From Heyndrickxia oleronia (GTDB taxonomy: Bacteria > Bacillota > Bacilli > Bacillales > Bacillaceae_C): a DNA stretch of 64,000 nucleotides. Shown one piece after another: positions 26,879 to 35,668 of this stretch. A model generated the notes under the pieces. That model searched no databases. It worked only from the letters and a program-made list of their open reading frames with translations, and was not told the origin of the DNA. Position 1 is the first letter of the stretch; each line of letters begins with the position of its first letter. The translations under genes were made by a program, and so were the position numbers. The stretch spans positions 956,001-1,020,000 of the forward strand of contig NZ_CP065424.1 of the NCBI RefSeq assembly GCF_017809215.1, written 5' to 3'.

Positions 26879-28735
26879 ATGAATTTATGCTCAAAATGTG
26901 GTGGGCAATTAAAAGAGGATTCTAAATTTTGTCCATCATGTGGTTCTTCTGTAGGGGGAGGAAACCAGGATTCTATGCAAGAAGCATCTGCGGCTCTTGA
27001 GGCACATATACCTCTTGATGAACAGGAAAAGCAACCTGCTAGAAAACCATTTAAAGGAAAAGTCATCGCTATTTTGGCAGCCATCTTATTGATTGGTGCG
27101 GGGACTGTTTCCGCCTTTGTATTTAAAAAATCTCCTAAGGAACTTTATTTACTATCAGAATATAATTCTTTCAAAAATATGACGAAAGAAATTGATGATA
27201 ATTATGGGAACAGTATTGCCTTTCAAAAGGATATGCTAGAAAAACCATCAAGTTCAACGGTAAATATAAGTGGAAACTTTAAACTTGATGATGCGCTAAT
27301 GACTCCTGAAATTGAAATGGTACAAGAAATTTTAAATGGCGTATCGATTGCAGTAAAAAGTGACCAGGATCCAAAAAAGGAAGCAGGACACCATACCCTT
27401 TCTTTAAATCTAGATAAAGAAAAGGCACTTGATGTTGAGGTTTTCCAATCAAAAGAACAGTTAGGGCTAAAAGTACCTACACTATATGATAAAGCATTGT
27501 ATTTAAATACGAATGAATTTGGCGACTTTATGCGTATGAGTGATCCTTATTACAATGGTCCAGATACGCTTGAGCTATCCAATACTAGTTTAAAGGATAT
27601 TGAATTTACAGATAGTGAAAAGAAATATTTAGCAACAAGATATGGAAAATTCCTTAATGACCAATTAAAAGATGAATATTTTACTTTAGAAAAAGGAGTA
27701 GAATATAAGTTCAAAGGGGAGACATTAAAGTTACGTCAAGTAACATTAGATATGTCGCCAAAAGAAGCTACTACTGTTCTAACCAATTTTTTAGATCATT
27801 TAAAGGCAGATAAAAAATTCCAAGATATGCTGGCTAAGCGCTTTGTCGAATTAACAAAAACACAAGCGATGGCTAGTGAAGTAAATGGAGAAAAGATGGA
27901 TGGAGCATGGTTCAAAAAGGAAATGAATCGTGCAATTGATGATATTAAGGATGAATTAAAAGATAAAGAGGTTAAGGGTGGAATTAAGTCGGTTCTACTA
28001 ATCAATGATAAAGAGCAAGTGGTTGAGCGTAAAATGACAATGGGAACAGAAAAGGGAGAAGAGCCAGTTAAATTAACTATCTCCACGAAAAATGTTCCTT
28101 ATGGCGATAAGAAACAATTTAAAGAGTTTCATTTACTTATGAATGATTATAATTCAAAAGAAGAAGTTTCAATTAAAGTAAATAATGATATTGATGAAAA
28201 GAAAAAAGAGCAGCGAAAAGAAAAATTGACTGCTGAACTTTCTGTTTCAGATCCTGGAGAAGAGTCAGGATCAATCAAATTTACGATGAATTCGAATTAT
28301 GATGGAAAGATGAATGAAAAGCATCAAGTAAAAAGAGATTTCAACATCGGGTTTTCAGGACCAAATTTTGTTGAAATTCCATCAGATTTTGATTTGAGTG
28401 GGACAATAAATCAAACAAATGACGTGAATGTAAAGAAAAACTATCAAAAAGATGCAATGGATATTAAATTAAATGTAAAGGCAGAAGGAATGGGAGGATC
28501 CGTCTCATTAAAGGTTGATTCTGAAACAAAATTAAAAGATAGTCTAACGATTCCAAAAGCCGATCAAAATGGAATTAATATCACTAAAATCACTCCGGAA
28601 CAAATGATGGATATTCAGGAAAAAGTTATGGTTAATATTCAAGGTTTAGTGGAAAGTTTGGGACTTCAAGACATGTTCACTGGACCAATGGATGATGAGT
28701 ATTATCTAGAAGATGAAGAGTACTCCGGGATTTAA
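26879..28735 (+). CDS. Zinc-ribbon, single-pass membrane protein with large extracellular domain
   Basis: The 618-residue product opens with a zinc ribbon (LCSKCGG ... KFCPSCGSS: two CxxC pairs), a linker, one TM segment near residues 62-82 (GKVIAILAAILLIGAGTVSAFVF) and about 530 charged, lysine-rich extracellular residues. I do not recognise a characterised family; zinc-ribbon-plus-TM proteins of this design are common in Firmicutes and of unknown function. A terminator and then an ABC-2 exporter follow, so a role in envelope transport or stress is possible but unproven. Confidence 0.75.
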   Translation: MNLCSKCGGQLKEDSKFCPSCGSSVGGGNQDSMQEASAALEAHIPLDEQEKQPARKPFKGKVIAILAAILLIGAGTVSAFVFKKSPKELYLLSEYNSFKNMTKEIDDNYGNSIAFQKDMLEKPSSSTVNISGNFKLDDALMTPEIEMVQEILNGVSIAVKSDQDPKKEAGHHTLSLNLDKEKALDVEVFQSKEQLGLKVPTLYDKALYLNTNEFGDFMRMSDPYYNGPDTLELSNTSLKDIEFTDSEKKYLATRYGKFLNDQLKDEYFTLEKGVEYKFKGETLKLRQVTLDMSPKEATTVLTNFLDHLKADKKFQDMLAKRFVELTKTQAMASEVNGEKMDGAWFKKEMNRAIDDIKDELKDKEVKGGIKSVLLINDKEQVVERKMTMGTEKGEEPVKLTISTKNVPYGDKKQFKEFHLLMNDYNSKEEVSIKVNNDIDEKKKEQRKEKLTAELSVSDPGEESGSIKFTMNSNYDGKMNEKHQVKRDFNIGFSGPNFVEIPSDFDLSGTINQTNDVNVKKNYQKDAMDIKLNVKAEGMGGSVSLKVDSETKLKDSLTIPKADQNGINITKITPEQMMDIQEKVMVNIQGLVESLGLQDMFTGPMDDEYYLEDEEYSGI

Positions 28736-28745
28736 GTAAGTTTTT

Positions 28746-28786
28746 AGGGCACCATCCAATTATTGGGTGGTGCCTGAAATGTTTTT
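28746..28786 (+). terminator. Terminator after the zinc-ribbon gene
   Basis: GGGCACCATCCAAT pairs with ATTGGGTGGTGCCT with a single mismatch and a 1-2 nt loop; a TTTTT follows after a short gap. The ABC genes downstream would then need their own promoter or read-through. Confidence 0.6.
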
Positions 28787-28819
28787 GAACCTAAATAATT
28801 TCAATAGGGGGGTGTGAGC

Positions 28820-30028
28820 TTGGGGAATTTTACTATATTCCTATCTTTCTATGTAAAAGCTTTATTTAGTACTAAAAAAGTAATCTTTGCTATTATTTTT
28901 ATTCCTATTTTATTTATTTCAGGTATTGGTTTAATTGGTAGTCAATTGTTTCAACAAGAATCCCGTGTACAACCATTTCAGGTCGCAATTGTTAACGAGG
29001 ATCCTACCTTTGAAACAAAAATGGTTATTAAGCAGCTCACAGACAATGATCATTTAAATCAACTAATGGAAACGATTCAAACTAATCAAACCCATGCTGA
29101 TGAGCTGCTAAATAAGAATGAAATAGCGGGAGTTATTTATATACCCAAGGGGTTTAGTGGGAATGTTGCTCATGGAGAGAATACCCCCGTTCAAGTAATT
29201 GGGAATCAAAGGCGTCCATTGCAATCACAATTAATCCACTACTTACTGAAAAGTGCGGCCGACCTTACATCTGCAGCGCAAAGTGGAATCAATACGGTCA
29301 ATGATTTTATGGTAGAAAATGATTTTCCTAAAGATGTAAGAAAAAAAGAACTCCGAAAAAATATAGTAACCTATGCACTACATGTGTTAGGACGTGGTCA
29401 GGTGTTTGAAGAGGTGAAAAAAGCATCATTGTTTCAGGAAGACATTCTACAATACTACGCTATTTCCTTTTTTATTCTGTTATTAATGATCTGGGGATTT
29501 TGTGGCCAATTACTACTTTCATCACGAATTAATCAATCGGTGAGTTTGCGATTATTGTCGTATGGTATTACACCAATCCATATTATTGCTGCTAAATTTG
29601 TTGCTCTATTTTTATTGGTAATGGGTTGTTCTTTAATCATAGGAATTCCATTGATCATTTGGATGGAATTAGCACCTTGGTCGTTTGTTTTTGGATCGAT
29701 ACTGATCTCATTGGTCTTTTCCTTGTTCTTCCTCATGCTAGAATCCCTTTTCCAAAGGGAAAAAGTGTTTCTACTTATGGGAGTTATTTTCATATTAGTT
29801 GGAGCCATTGTTGGTGGACATCTTATTCCGACCGCATATTATCCATCTTGGTTGGAGCAAATGAGTAGTTACTCGGTGAATGCATGGGCACTTACCTTTA
29901 TGCTTGAAATTTTCCATGGGGAATGGACGTCCTCTTTGAGTCATTCATTTAAGCTTCTACTCCTATCATCCTGTGGATTTCTATTCATTTCCATTTTGCT
30001 TAATGCCAGGAAAAGGAGGTTCCTTTAA
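28820..30028 (+). CDS. ABC-2-type permease, first subunit
   Basis: The 402-residue product has one N-terminal TM segment (about residues 18-42), a roughly 170-residue extracellular loop and five to six C-terminal TM segments, the layout of ABC-2 exporters such as YhgE/Pip-like and linearmycin-resistance permeases. I use TTG at 28820, 7 nt after GGGGGG; the GTG at 28814 is too near. It precedes a second permease by 2 nt and an ATPase, forming a heteromeric exporter. Cargo is unknown. Confidence 0.82.
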   Translation: MGNFTIFLSFYVKALFSTKKVIFAIIFIPILFISGIGLIGSQLFQQESRVQPFQVAIVNEDPTFETKMVIKQLTDNDHLNQLMETIQTNQTHADELLNKNEIAGVIYIPKGFSGNVAHGENTPVQVIGNQRRPLQSQLIHYLLKSAADLTSAAQSGINTVNDFMVENDFPKDVRKKELRKNIVTYALHVLGRGQVFEEVKKASLFQEDILQYYAISFFILLLMIWGFCGQLLLSSRINQSVSLRLLSYGITPIHIIAAKFVALFLLVMGCSLIIGIPLIIWMELAPWSFVFGSILISLVFSLFFLMLESLFQREKVFLLMGVIFILVGAIVGGHLIPTAYYPSWLEQMSSYSVNAWALTFMLEIFHGEWTSSLSHSFKLLLLSSCGFLFISILLNARKRRFL

Positions 30029-30030
30029 GA

Positions 30031-31176
30031 ATGGGAATTCTAATTCAGAAATTAAAGTATATATTTTATAAGCCATGGATGATGTTCTTTTTTCTTTTTC
30101 CTATCGCTGCTACATTTTTCTTCGGTTTTCTTTTTGAGAAACAGCAGCAAGAATTAGTTATCCCAATTGCAGTTGTGAATGAAGACCAACATAATTTTTC
30201 AAAGACAGTGGTTAAAGATTTGAAGAATGAACCAAGATTAGTTGTACGTGAGACAACAGCCAGTAATGCAGAAAAACTACTTGTACGGAATGATGTTGAC
30301 AGTGTTTTTTACATAAAGAGAGATTTTCAAGAACGGTTAATGGATGAAGACTGGGAAGAAACAATCGAGTTATGGATCTCCCCATCTTCTTTAGCTACAG
30401 GAGTAGTAAGGGAGCTTGTAGCTAGCAAGATAACCCGGTTGACGACCACCATTAAAGCATCAAATCGTGTAGTAAATTTAATGGAGAGAAGGTTTGGAAA
30501 GCTTAGCGAATCGAACCAATTATGGAATGAAGCTTATGAATATACTGATAAACAATGGGAACCAGAGCCTTTAATGACAATCGACTATCGTGATAATGGG
30601 GATAAGAAGGCTAAAGAAAGCAAAAAAAACCTTGATTTTACCTCATTTTTAGGACTTTGGAGTTTTTTTACTATGCTTGCTTGTTTCTTCACTTCAGATT
30701 GGATCGTAAAGGAGCAGAAAAAGATCTTTCCACGGATACAAACGATGAAAAAAGGATTGATGGGGTATTTGCTGCAAAGCTCAGGTGCCAATCTATTTTT
30801 TCATATCATTCAATTAACAATCAGCTATTTCTTATTGGTTCACTTTCATATGATTGAGTCTAGCCTAAGAATGTTTATAATGATGGTCCTTTTTATCATC
30901 TTTTGTGTAGCTTTATGTTCAGGTGTAGCAAGTTTTATCTCTCAGCTAGGGACATACTATATTGCTGGATTTTTCATAACCTTTTTGATAGGGATTATCG
31001 GGGGGAGCTTTTTTCCGATTGGAGACATTACTCCATCGCTTGCGACTTTATCTCATTGGATGCCGCAAAGCTTCTTTATTTTAGATTCCGCATCCGCAGT
31101 TAACTATTCCGTTTTCTTAATATTAGTGAGTGTCATCCTATGGGCGATGGCGATATGGAGGTTAAAGAAAGTCTAA
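30031..31176 (+). CDS. ABC-2-type permease, second subunit
   Basis: The 381-residue product repeats the topology of its upstream neighbour: TM helix near residues 13-35, an extracellular domain to about residue 200, then a block of TM helices ending IWRLKKV. AAAGGAGG lies 11 nt upstream, overlapping the previous gene's end. Its stop overlaps the ATPase start as TAATG. The neighbouring permease and this one presumably form a heterodimer. Confidence 0.83.
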   Translation: MGILIQKLKYIFYKPWMMFFFLFPIAATFFFGFLFEKQQQELVIPIAVVNEDQHNFSKTVVKDLKNEPRLVVRETTASNAEKLLVRNDVDSVFYIKRDFQERLMDEDWEETIELWISPSSLATGVVRELVASKITRLTTTIKASNRVVNLMERRFGKLSESNQLWNEAYEYTDKQWEPEPLMTIDYRDNGDKKAKESKKNLDFTSFLGLWSFFTMLACFFTSDWIVKEQKKIFPRIQTMKKGLMGYLLQSSGANLFFHIIQLTISYFLLVHFHMIESSLRMFIMMVLFIIFCVALCSGVASFISQLGTYYIAGFFITFLIGIIGGSFFPIGDITPSLATLSHWMPQSFFILDSASAVNYSVFLILVSVILWAMAIWRLKKV

Positions 31177-31898
31177 TGATAACTATTTCAAGAATATCAA
31201 AGCAATTTGGGAAAAAAGCGATTTTACAGGATGTATCATTGGAAATTAAAAAGGGAGAGGTATTTGGATTATTAGGTCCGAATGGGGCAGGAAAATCAAC
31301 CTTGCTTTCCATTTTAGCAACTATTTCTCAGCCATCGACTGGCTCTGTGACGGTGAAACAATTAGATTTAGTTAAGCAAAAAAAACAAGCGAGGCAACTA
31401 ATCGGGTATGTTCCACAAGATATTTCACTTTGGGAAGATATGACTGTCAAAGAGAACTTAGTTTTTTGGAGTAAATTTACAAAAGGTAAGGTATCAAATA
31501 AGAAATTATTTAAGATTTGTCAAACCGTTCACTTAGAGGAAAAATGGACAGAAAAGGTATCAAAGCTATCGGGGGGGATGAAGCGTAAACTAAATATTGC
31601 TGTTGCACTTATCCATGATCCTGATGTTTTATTAATGGATGAGCCAACGGTTGGTATTGATCTTCAATCGAAATTGGAAATCAATCAATATATAAAGAAG
31701 CTTTCGGAAAAAGGAAAAACGATTGTTTATACGACACACGATATGAGTGAAATTCTATTTCTTTGTGATCGGATTGGTGTGTTAAAACAAGGTAAGATCC
31801 ATTTTATCGGAACCATTAATGATGCCAAAGACATGATGAAAGAACAAACTCCATTACAGACAGATGAACAAGTAATGTATCGATTATTAAATGAATAG
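31176..31898 (+). CDS. ABC transporter ATP-binding protein
   Basis: The 240-residue product has Walker A LLGPNGAGKST, Q-loop YVPQD, signature LSGGMKRKLN, Walker B VLLMDEPT and H-loop TTHDM. The TAATG overlap with the permease stop supports the ATG at 31176. It belongs to the drug/lipid exporter type of ABC-2 ATPases and powers the two permeases upstream. Confidence 0.9.
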   Translation: MITISRISKQFGKKAILQDVSLEIKKGEVFGLLGPNGAGKSTLLSILATISQPSTGSVTVKQLDLVKQKKQARQLIGYVPQDISLWEDMTVKENLVFWSKFTKGKVSNKKLFKICQTVHLEEKWTEKVSKLSGGMKRKLNIAVALIHDPDVLLMDEPTVGIDLQSKLEINQYIKKLSEKGKTIVYTTHDMSEILFLCDRIGVLKQGKIHFIGTINDAKDMMKEQTPLQTDEQVMYRLLNE

Positions 31899-31953
31899 AA
31901 AATAACCGCATGTTATAATTTTGATAAAGACATTAATAGAAAGGGGTATATTA

Positions 31954-32289
31954 TTGGAAATAAAAAAGATCACACCGAAACAATTAGATGAAAAAAGGAA
32001 AAGAAATGATAAATTGTTTGTTTTAGATGTAAGAGCACAGGAAAAGTTTATGAATGATCATATAGAAGACTCTTATAATATTCCAAAAACAAGCATCTTT
32101 AATTTCGAAGAATCGGAGGATAGAATTAAAGAAGTTCTTTCTAAAAGTGAAGAAATCATCGTTACTTGTACTACCGGTAACTCCGCAATGAAATGTGCAA
32201 AAATATTAGCAGAGCACGATTATAATGTACAGGTGTTAGAAGGCGGTTTGACAGCATGGAAGGAGTATCTGAAGAGGGAAAATATCTAA
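31954..32289 (+). CDS. Single-domain rhodanese-like protein
   Basis: The 111-residue product is a rhodanese fold with the substrate strand LFVLDVRAQEKFMNDHI and an active loop CTTGNSA with Cys72, then LEGGLTAWKEY. Likely a sulfurtransferase handling persulfide sulfur. Start is TTG at 31954, 7 nt after AAGGGG. It stands alone between the exporter and a small membrane protein and its physiological partner is not evident. Confidence 0.85.
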   Translation: MEIKKITPKQLDEKRKRNDKLFVLDVRAQEKFMNDHIEDSYNIPKTSIFNFEESEDRIKEVLSKSEEIIVTCTTGNSAMKCAKILAEHDYNVQVLEGGLTAWKEYLKRENI

Positions 32290-32307
32290 AATAAAAGAGG
32301 TATTGAA

Positions 32308-32754
32308 ATGGAGTTCTATAAACGAGTAATAGTTACAATAATTCTAATTTCAATAGTGATATGTTTTGCCTTTATTTGGGGATTTTTATTTAGTAAATTA
32401 GAAAAAAATTATATAAAAATGATTAGTACTAAAAAAGGTAAAAGTTTAATAGTGGGAACAACAATCATAGTCCAGTTAATAATTGTTTTGGCTATTTCCT
32501 TTTTATATAAATATGATTTTATCGATACACTTTTTGTAGTCAGTTTTTTACTAATCGGTATAACGTGGATATATAATTATTTTAGAAATTACTCACTTAA
32601 TCAACAAGAAGTTTTAGATAAGTATTATGGTGGAGTACAGTACAATGTGACAGTATTTAAAGTAAGGTTAAGTCCTTTTTATATAGGAATATATTCATTT
32701 TGCATTTTAGGAATTCTAATAAGCTTCTTATATTATTTACCATATTTCTTATGA
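32308..32754 (+). CDS. Small membrane protein of unknown function
   Basis: The 148-residue product has four predicted TM segments (near residues 7-28, 47-66, 71-89 and 124-145) and no motif I recognise. AAAGAGG lies 7 nt before the ATG, and the gene follows the rhodanese gene by 18 nt, suggesting co-transcription. Composition is very AT-rich. Confidence 0.6.
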   Translation: MEFYKRVIVTIILISIVICFAFIWGFLFSKLEKNYIKMISTKKGKSLIVGTTIIVQLIIVLAISFLYKYDFIDTLFVVSFLLIGITWIYNYFRNYSLNQQEVLDKYYGGVQYNVTVFKVRLSPFYIGIYSFCILGILISFLYYLPYFL

Positions 32755-32791
32755 TTAATTATTTATGAGCATTCATTTTATTAAAGAGACC

Positions 32792-32836
32792 TTGTCCAAT
32801 AGGTAGATGACTTAAAATCATCTGCCTATTGGACAA
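32792..32836. repeat. Long near-perfect inverted repeat (19-bp arms)
   Basis: TTGTCCAATAGGTAGATGA and TCATCTGCCTATTGGACAA pair with one G-U position around a 7-nt loop. There is no T-run, so it may be a processed RNA structure or a remnant of a mobile repeat rather than a normal terminator. Confidence 0.65.
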
Positions 32837-32878
32837 CTGCTAAAGGCAGTTAGGTATACCTTAAAGGTCGTTTGAAAT

Positions 32879-32980
32879 TTGAAATATCACCTGGAAAATC
32901 AAGAAAGAGAAAATCTGCATTTCCGGGCAGAACCAAGTGAAGAGAAAAGAGTTGCCCGGTTATTAGGAAAATCTAAATGA
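32879..32980 (+). pseudogene. Possible C-terminal gene remnant (33 codons)
   Basis: An open stretch ending in TGA encodes a charged tail (ENLHFRAEPSEEKRVARLLG) with no start or ribosome binding site, and a TGA closes the frame just upstream. It looks protein-like but I cannot name the parent gene. Low confidence. Confidence 0.2.
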
Positions 32981-33036
32981 TTAGAAGCAATTAGATCACG
33001 CATGTATTGATATAATTATAGAGGCGTTCCTGTTTG

Positions 33037-33402
33037 TTACTCGTTTATTGCACCCATACTTTTTAAAAGATTCCTTGCATCTTCATTGAGGTAGCTAATA
33101 ATATCTTCTCTTAGGAATAGTTTGGCTTTACTTTTTAATACTAGTTTAATTCCTCTTAAGTCAAAATTATAAGCATATGTATTGATGGAGTTTATAACTG
33201 CCTTTTCCTGCTTTGTAAGAGGTGGGTAGCCAGATTCAAGTCTTTCTTTAACAAAGTTAAATATTTCTCGTGCATTACTTTTCAATAAATACTTATGGTC
33301 CTCTAAAATAGTTAAATTTTCTTCAATGTATCTTCGGGCAGAAAGGAAGTCGAGATCCTCCGTACATTGATTGATTTTTTGGCCTAATTCCTGGATGTCC
33401 AA
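33037..33402 (-). CDS. Small soluble protein of unknown function
   Basis: The 121-residue product is helical and charged (MDIQELGQKINQCTEDLDFL) with no signal peptide, TM segment or motif I know. Start is TTG at 33402 with AAGGTG about 8 nt upstream. It is alone on its strand in this part. Its coding quality and clear ribosome binding site make it a likely real gene. Confidence 0.6.
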   Translation of the reverse strand: MDIQELGQKINQCTEDLDFLSARRYIEENLTILEDHKYLLKSNAREIFNFVKERLESGYPPLTKQEKAVINSINTYAYNFDLRGIKLVLKSKAKLFLREDIISYLNEDARNLLKSMGAINE

Positions 33403-33713
33403 ATAATTTCACCTTTTTCAACTTATTTTGTAAGCGTGTAAACTTAAAATCTTGGAATTTATGAAGGAGATTCTCATTAAGATGTAGCTCTTTTTTATAA
33501 CTTCATGAGAAATAACAACAAAGTAATAGAAAAGATCCTTTTCTTTAAGAAGCAATTTTCAATTATTTATAATTATATCTTAACTGATTCATCCATATAA
33601 CCAAGGATTTTCCTATTTTTCTTCCAAATAAAGGGTAACGGGCACTCTTTATGCTTTATCTCCTTGTTTACTTTAAGCATCGAATATGAAACAGATATTG
33701 CATAATAGCTGAT
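33403..33713. other. 311-bp intergenic region without a recognisable gene
   Basis: AT-rich stretch upstream of the truncated KDGP-aldolase gene. I see short inverted ATGAAG/CTTCAT segments but no terminator, promoter pair or ORF I would defend. The missing 5' half of the aldolase gene is not present here. Confidence 0.4.
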
Positions 33714-34118
33714 ATGAAACGAGAGTTTTTATTTTTCCAGCGTGTATGTCCCTACTTTTCCCCAGAAGTAATCTTCCAACTTAACTGCAATTCAAAATGG
33801 AGGGAAACAGTCTCAGTAGGACTTGCCGCTTCCATGCTTGCTGAAATAGGTGTGGATTCTGTTAAGTTTTACCCAATTGATGGTGATCAACGGTTAGATG
33901 AAGTCGCTGAGATGGTAAAAGCGGCAACAGGTGCGGGAATCAAAGTATTTGAACCTACAGGCGGAATAACACTTGAAAATGTTGAACGTATTGTTCAGAC
34001 ATGCCTAGAAAATGGAGCACAAATAGTTATTCCGCATTTATATACATCTTTAGTGGATAAGGATAGTGGCGAAACGAGGATTGGCGATATTGAGCGATTA
34101 ATTTCAATGGAATGGTAA
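33714..34118 (+). pseudogene. KDGP-aldolase-family gene, N-terminally truncated
   Basis: The last about 105 residues match the C-terminal half of the KDGP/2-dehydro-3-deoxyphosphogluconate aldolase family (DgaF-like; WRETVSVGLAASMLAEIGVDSVKFYPIDG, VFEPTGGI, VIPHLYTSLVDK). The family is normally about 240 residues; here the first about 28 residues (KREFLFFQRVCPYF...) are unrelated and the start has no ribosome binding site. The expected catalytic N-terminal half is absent, so I call it a decayed gene. A terminator follows at 34125. Confidence 0.7.
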
Positions 34119-34124
34119 GGTAAT

Positions 34125-34153
34125 AAACAGTCATCTAATAGATGGCTGTTTTT
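34125..34153 (+). terminator. Terminator after the aldolase remnant
   Basis: AAACAGTCATC pairs with GATGGCTGTTT around TAATA, followed by T residues. Confidence 0.75.
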
Positions 34154-34174
34154 ACCTAAATGAGAAAATATCTA

Positions 34175-34204
34175 TTGACAAAATATTCTATCCAATTTTA
34201 AACT
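34175..34204 (+). promoter_or_regulatory. Promoter of the EEP-hydrolase leader
   Basis: TTGACA (34175-34180) and TAAACT (34199-34204) with 18-nt spacing. The predicted start is near 34211, almost at the purine-rich box of the leader. Confidence 0.5.
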
Positions 34205-34213
34205 ATTAAAAAA

Positions 34214-34305
34214 GGGAAGAGATGAAGAGAGCCCATTAAAACAAATAAGAAACAGTAAGTTGGTCCATTGGTTTCTTAGTTGTCTTAATGGGCTTTTATT
34301 AATTT
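34214..34305 (+). promoter_or_regulatory. Leader L1: purine box plus attenuator hairpin
   Basis: GGGAAGAGATGAAGAGA (34214-34230) abuts a long hairpin in which AGCCCATTAA (34230-34239) pairs with TTAATGGGCT (34285-34294), continuing inward with TAAGAAAC/GTTTCTTA, then TTTTA. The hairpin ends about 30 nt before the EEP gene. The same box-plus-terminator occurs at 35209 and 35669, and a GlpP-type antiterminator gene lies at 38168. I read it as a protein-controlled terminator. Confidence 0.6.
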
Positions 34306-34325
34306 TTGAAAGAGGTAGATAAGCG

Positions 34326-35105
34326 ATGGACCAGATTAAAATCATGACTTACAATATGCTTCATATTGATGACAATCCGGAAAACAACTGGCAAGAAAGA
34401 AGGGAATTAATTAGAAATATCATTGATAGAGAATCTCCAGACATTATTGGTACACAAGAATGTTTATACATACAAATTCAGGATTTACTTCAATTATTGC
34501 CAGAATATGATTGGATCGGTTTAGGAAGACAAGGGGGAAGTAAAGATGATTATATGGCCATATTTTATAAGAAAGATCAGTTTTCTATCATAGAATATGA
34601 TCATTTTTGGCTCTCCAATACGCCAAATATTATTGGATCAATGACCTATGGAAATAAAATACCTCGTATGGTTACTTGGGCTAAATTCCTTGATAAAAGA
34701 AATGGCCAAGTATTTTATCATATGAACACACATCTAGATTATATATGTGAGAAAGCTCGAATATTAGGAGCACAGCAAATTAGTGAAAAACTAAATGAAT
34801 TAGATCCTAAACTTCCTGTCTTTTTAACGGGTGATTTCAATACAGATGTTCATACAGAGCCTTACAATATATTGATCCAGCCTGGGCTATTTAGAGATAC
34901 CTGGGATCTTGCAAGGGAGCACGTGAATAAGAATCTAGGTACTAAGAATGATTTTATGTATTCAGATGGTGGGGATCAGAGGATAGATTGGATTTTAGCC
35001 CGAGCAGAAATAGATATACATTGGATTAAGATTGTGGATGATTGTATTAATGGTTCTTTTCCAAGTGATCACTTCCCTGTCATTATTAGCTGTACAATAT
35101 TTTAA
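34326..35105 (+). CDS. Endonuclease/exonuclease/phosphatase-family hydrolase
   Basis: The 259-residue cytoplasmic product has the EEP-fold catalytic motifs in order: TYNMLHID, DIIGTQEC (metal Glu), MNTHLDY, LTGDFNTD, QRIDWIL and SDHFPV (catalytic His). Such proteins cleave phosphodiesters or phosphomonoesters; with a GlpP-type regulator and an ABC-permease remnant nearby, glycerophosphodiester or sugar-phosphate use is a reasonable guess. Expression is probably controlled by leader L1, whose hairpin ends about 30 nt upstream. AGAGG precedes the ATG. Confidence 0.85.
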   Translation: MDQIKIMTYNMLHIDDNPENNWQERRELIRNIIDRESPDIIGTQECLYIQIQDLLQLLPEYDWIGLGRQGGSKDDYMAIFYKKDQFSIIEYDHFWLSNTPNIIGSMTYGNKIPRMVTWAKFLDKRNGQVFYHMNTHLDYICEKARILGAQQISEKLNELDPKLPVFLTGDFNTDVHTEPYNILIQPGLFRDTWDLAREHVNKNLGTKNDFMYSDGGDQRIDWILARAEIDIHWIKIVDDCINGSFPSDHFPVIISCTIF

Positions 35106-35124
35106 AAACTTATAATTTATTGAA

Positions 35125-35181
35125 TTGACATATGTATTTAATTTAACTATACTTTTTTTAAGTACTATGAAAGCGAATTCA
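35125..35181 (+). promoter_or_regulatory. SigA promoter with overlapping CcpA cre site
   Basis: TTGACA (35125-35130), 17-nt spacer, TATACT (35148-35153). A cre-like TGAAAGCGAATTCA at 35168-35181 lies just after the start point, a position used for CcpA repression. The promoter drives leader L2 and the ruined ABC-permease gene. Confidence 0.7.
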
Positions 35182-35208
35182 TTATATGACTATTTAATTC
35201 ATCATTTA

Positions 35209-35297
35209 GGGTGGAGAATAAGAGAACCCCAAAGAGAATGATGACAGCAACAGTAATTTAGGTTGTTGTCGATTATTCTTTTTGGGGATTTTTTTTT
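35209..35297 (+). promoter_or_regulatory. Leader L2: purine box plus attenuator hairpin
   Basis: GGGTGGAGAATAAGAGA (35209-35225) is followed at once by a long stem: ACCCCAAAGAGAAT against ATTCTTTTTGGGGA, extended by GACAGCAAC/GTTGTTGTC, with a T-run to 35297. Same design as L1 and L3. It precedes the ABC-permease remnant. Confidence 0.6.
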
Positions 35298-35350
35298 AAG
35301 CTTCCTACTGAATGTATTTATTTTAAAAATAATCAAAAGGGGTGTTAGAA

Positions 35351-35479
35351 ATAGAAACGGCTGATTCTATTAAAAGAAAGCGGTAATTTCCTACTGGGAT
35401 TCTATATTTACTGCCCGCTCTTATTCTTTAAATCCTATTTTATCCAATGTTTCGTACCTTGTATTTAAGCTTTTTTTGT
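35351..35479 (+). pseudogene. Remnant of a sugar ABC-transporter permease (MalF/UgpA type)
   Basis: After an AAAAGGGGTG ribosome-binding-like site the frame reads ETADSIKRKR-stop-FPTGILYLLPALIL-stop-ILFYPMFRTLYLSFF. Ignoring two in-frame stops (35384 and 35429) this is the N terminus of a binding-protein-dependent sugar permease (LLPALIL...YPxF...LYLSFF). The rest is lost by about 35480. The start codon reads ATA. Promoter and leader upstream are still intact, so the loss looks recent. A minus-strand frame at 35421-35627 overlaps and is not supported. Confidence 0.6.
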
Positions 35480-35668
35480 AAAGGAGTAGTAGTAAAGGCA
35501 TCCACATAATTTTAAGCGTAGCAGAAGTAGGGATAATTGCTCCCATAAAAACCTGCTTGGAGTCCATGATGAGATTAATTAATAATGTATAAACGATCGG
35601 TCCAAAGAATTTTAAGAGATCAAGCATAATTTCGACTAACCAGTCATAAATTCATCTAATATATGCAT

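Noticed and set aside
34230-34305. T-box riboswitch upstream of the EEP gene
   Set aside because: No T-box sequence (TGGNACCGCG-type) or specifier loop is present; the hairpin is better explained as a protein-controlled terminator.
35421-35627. Minus-strand ORF of 68 codons with hydrophobic stretches
   Set aside because: No ribosome binding site and it overlaps a plus-strand permease remnant with recognisable motifs; hydrophobicity comes from the complement of AT-rich sequence.
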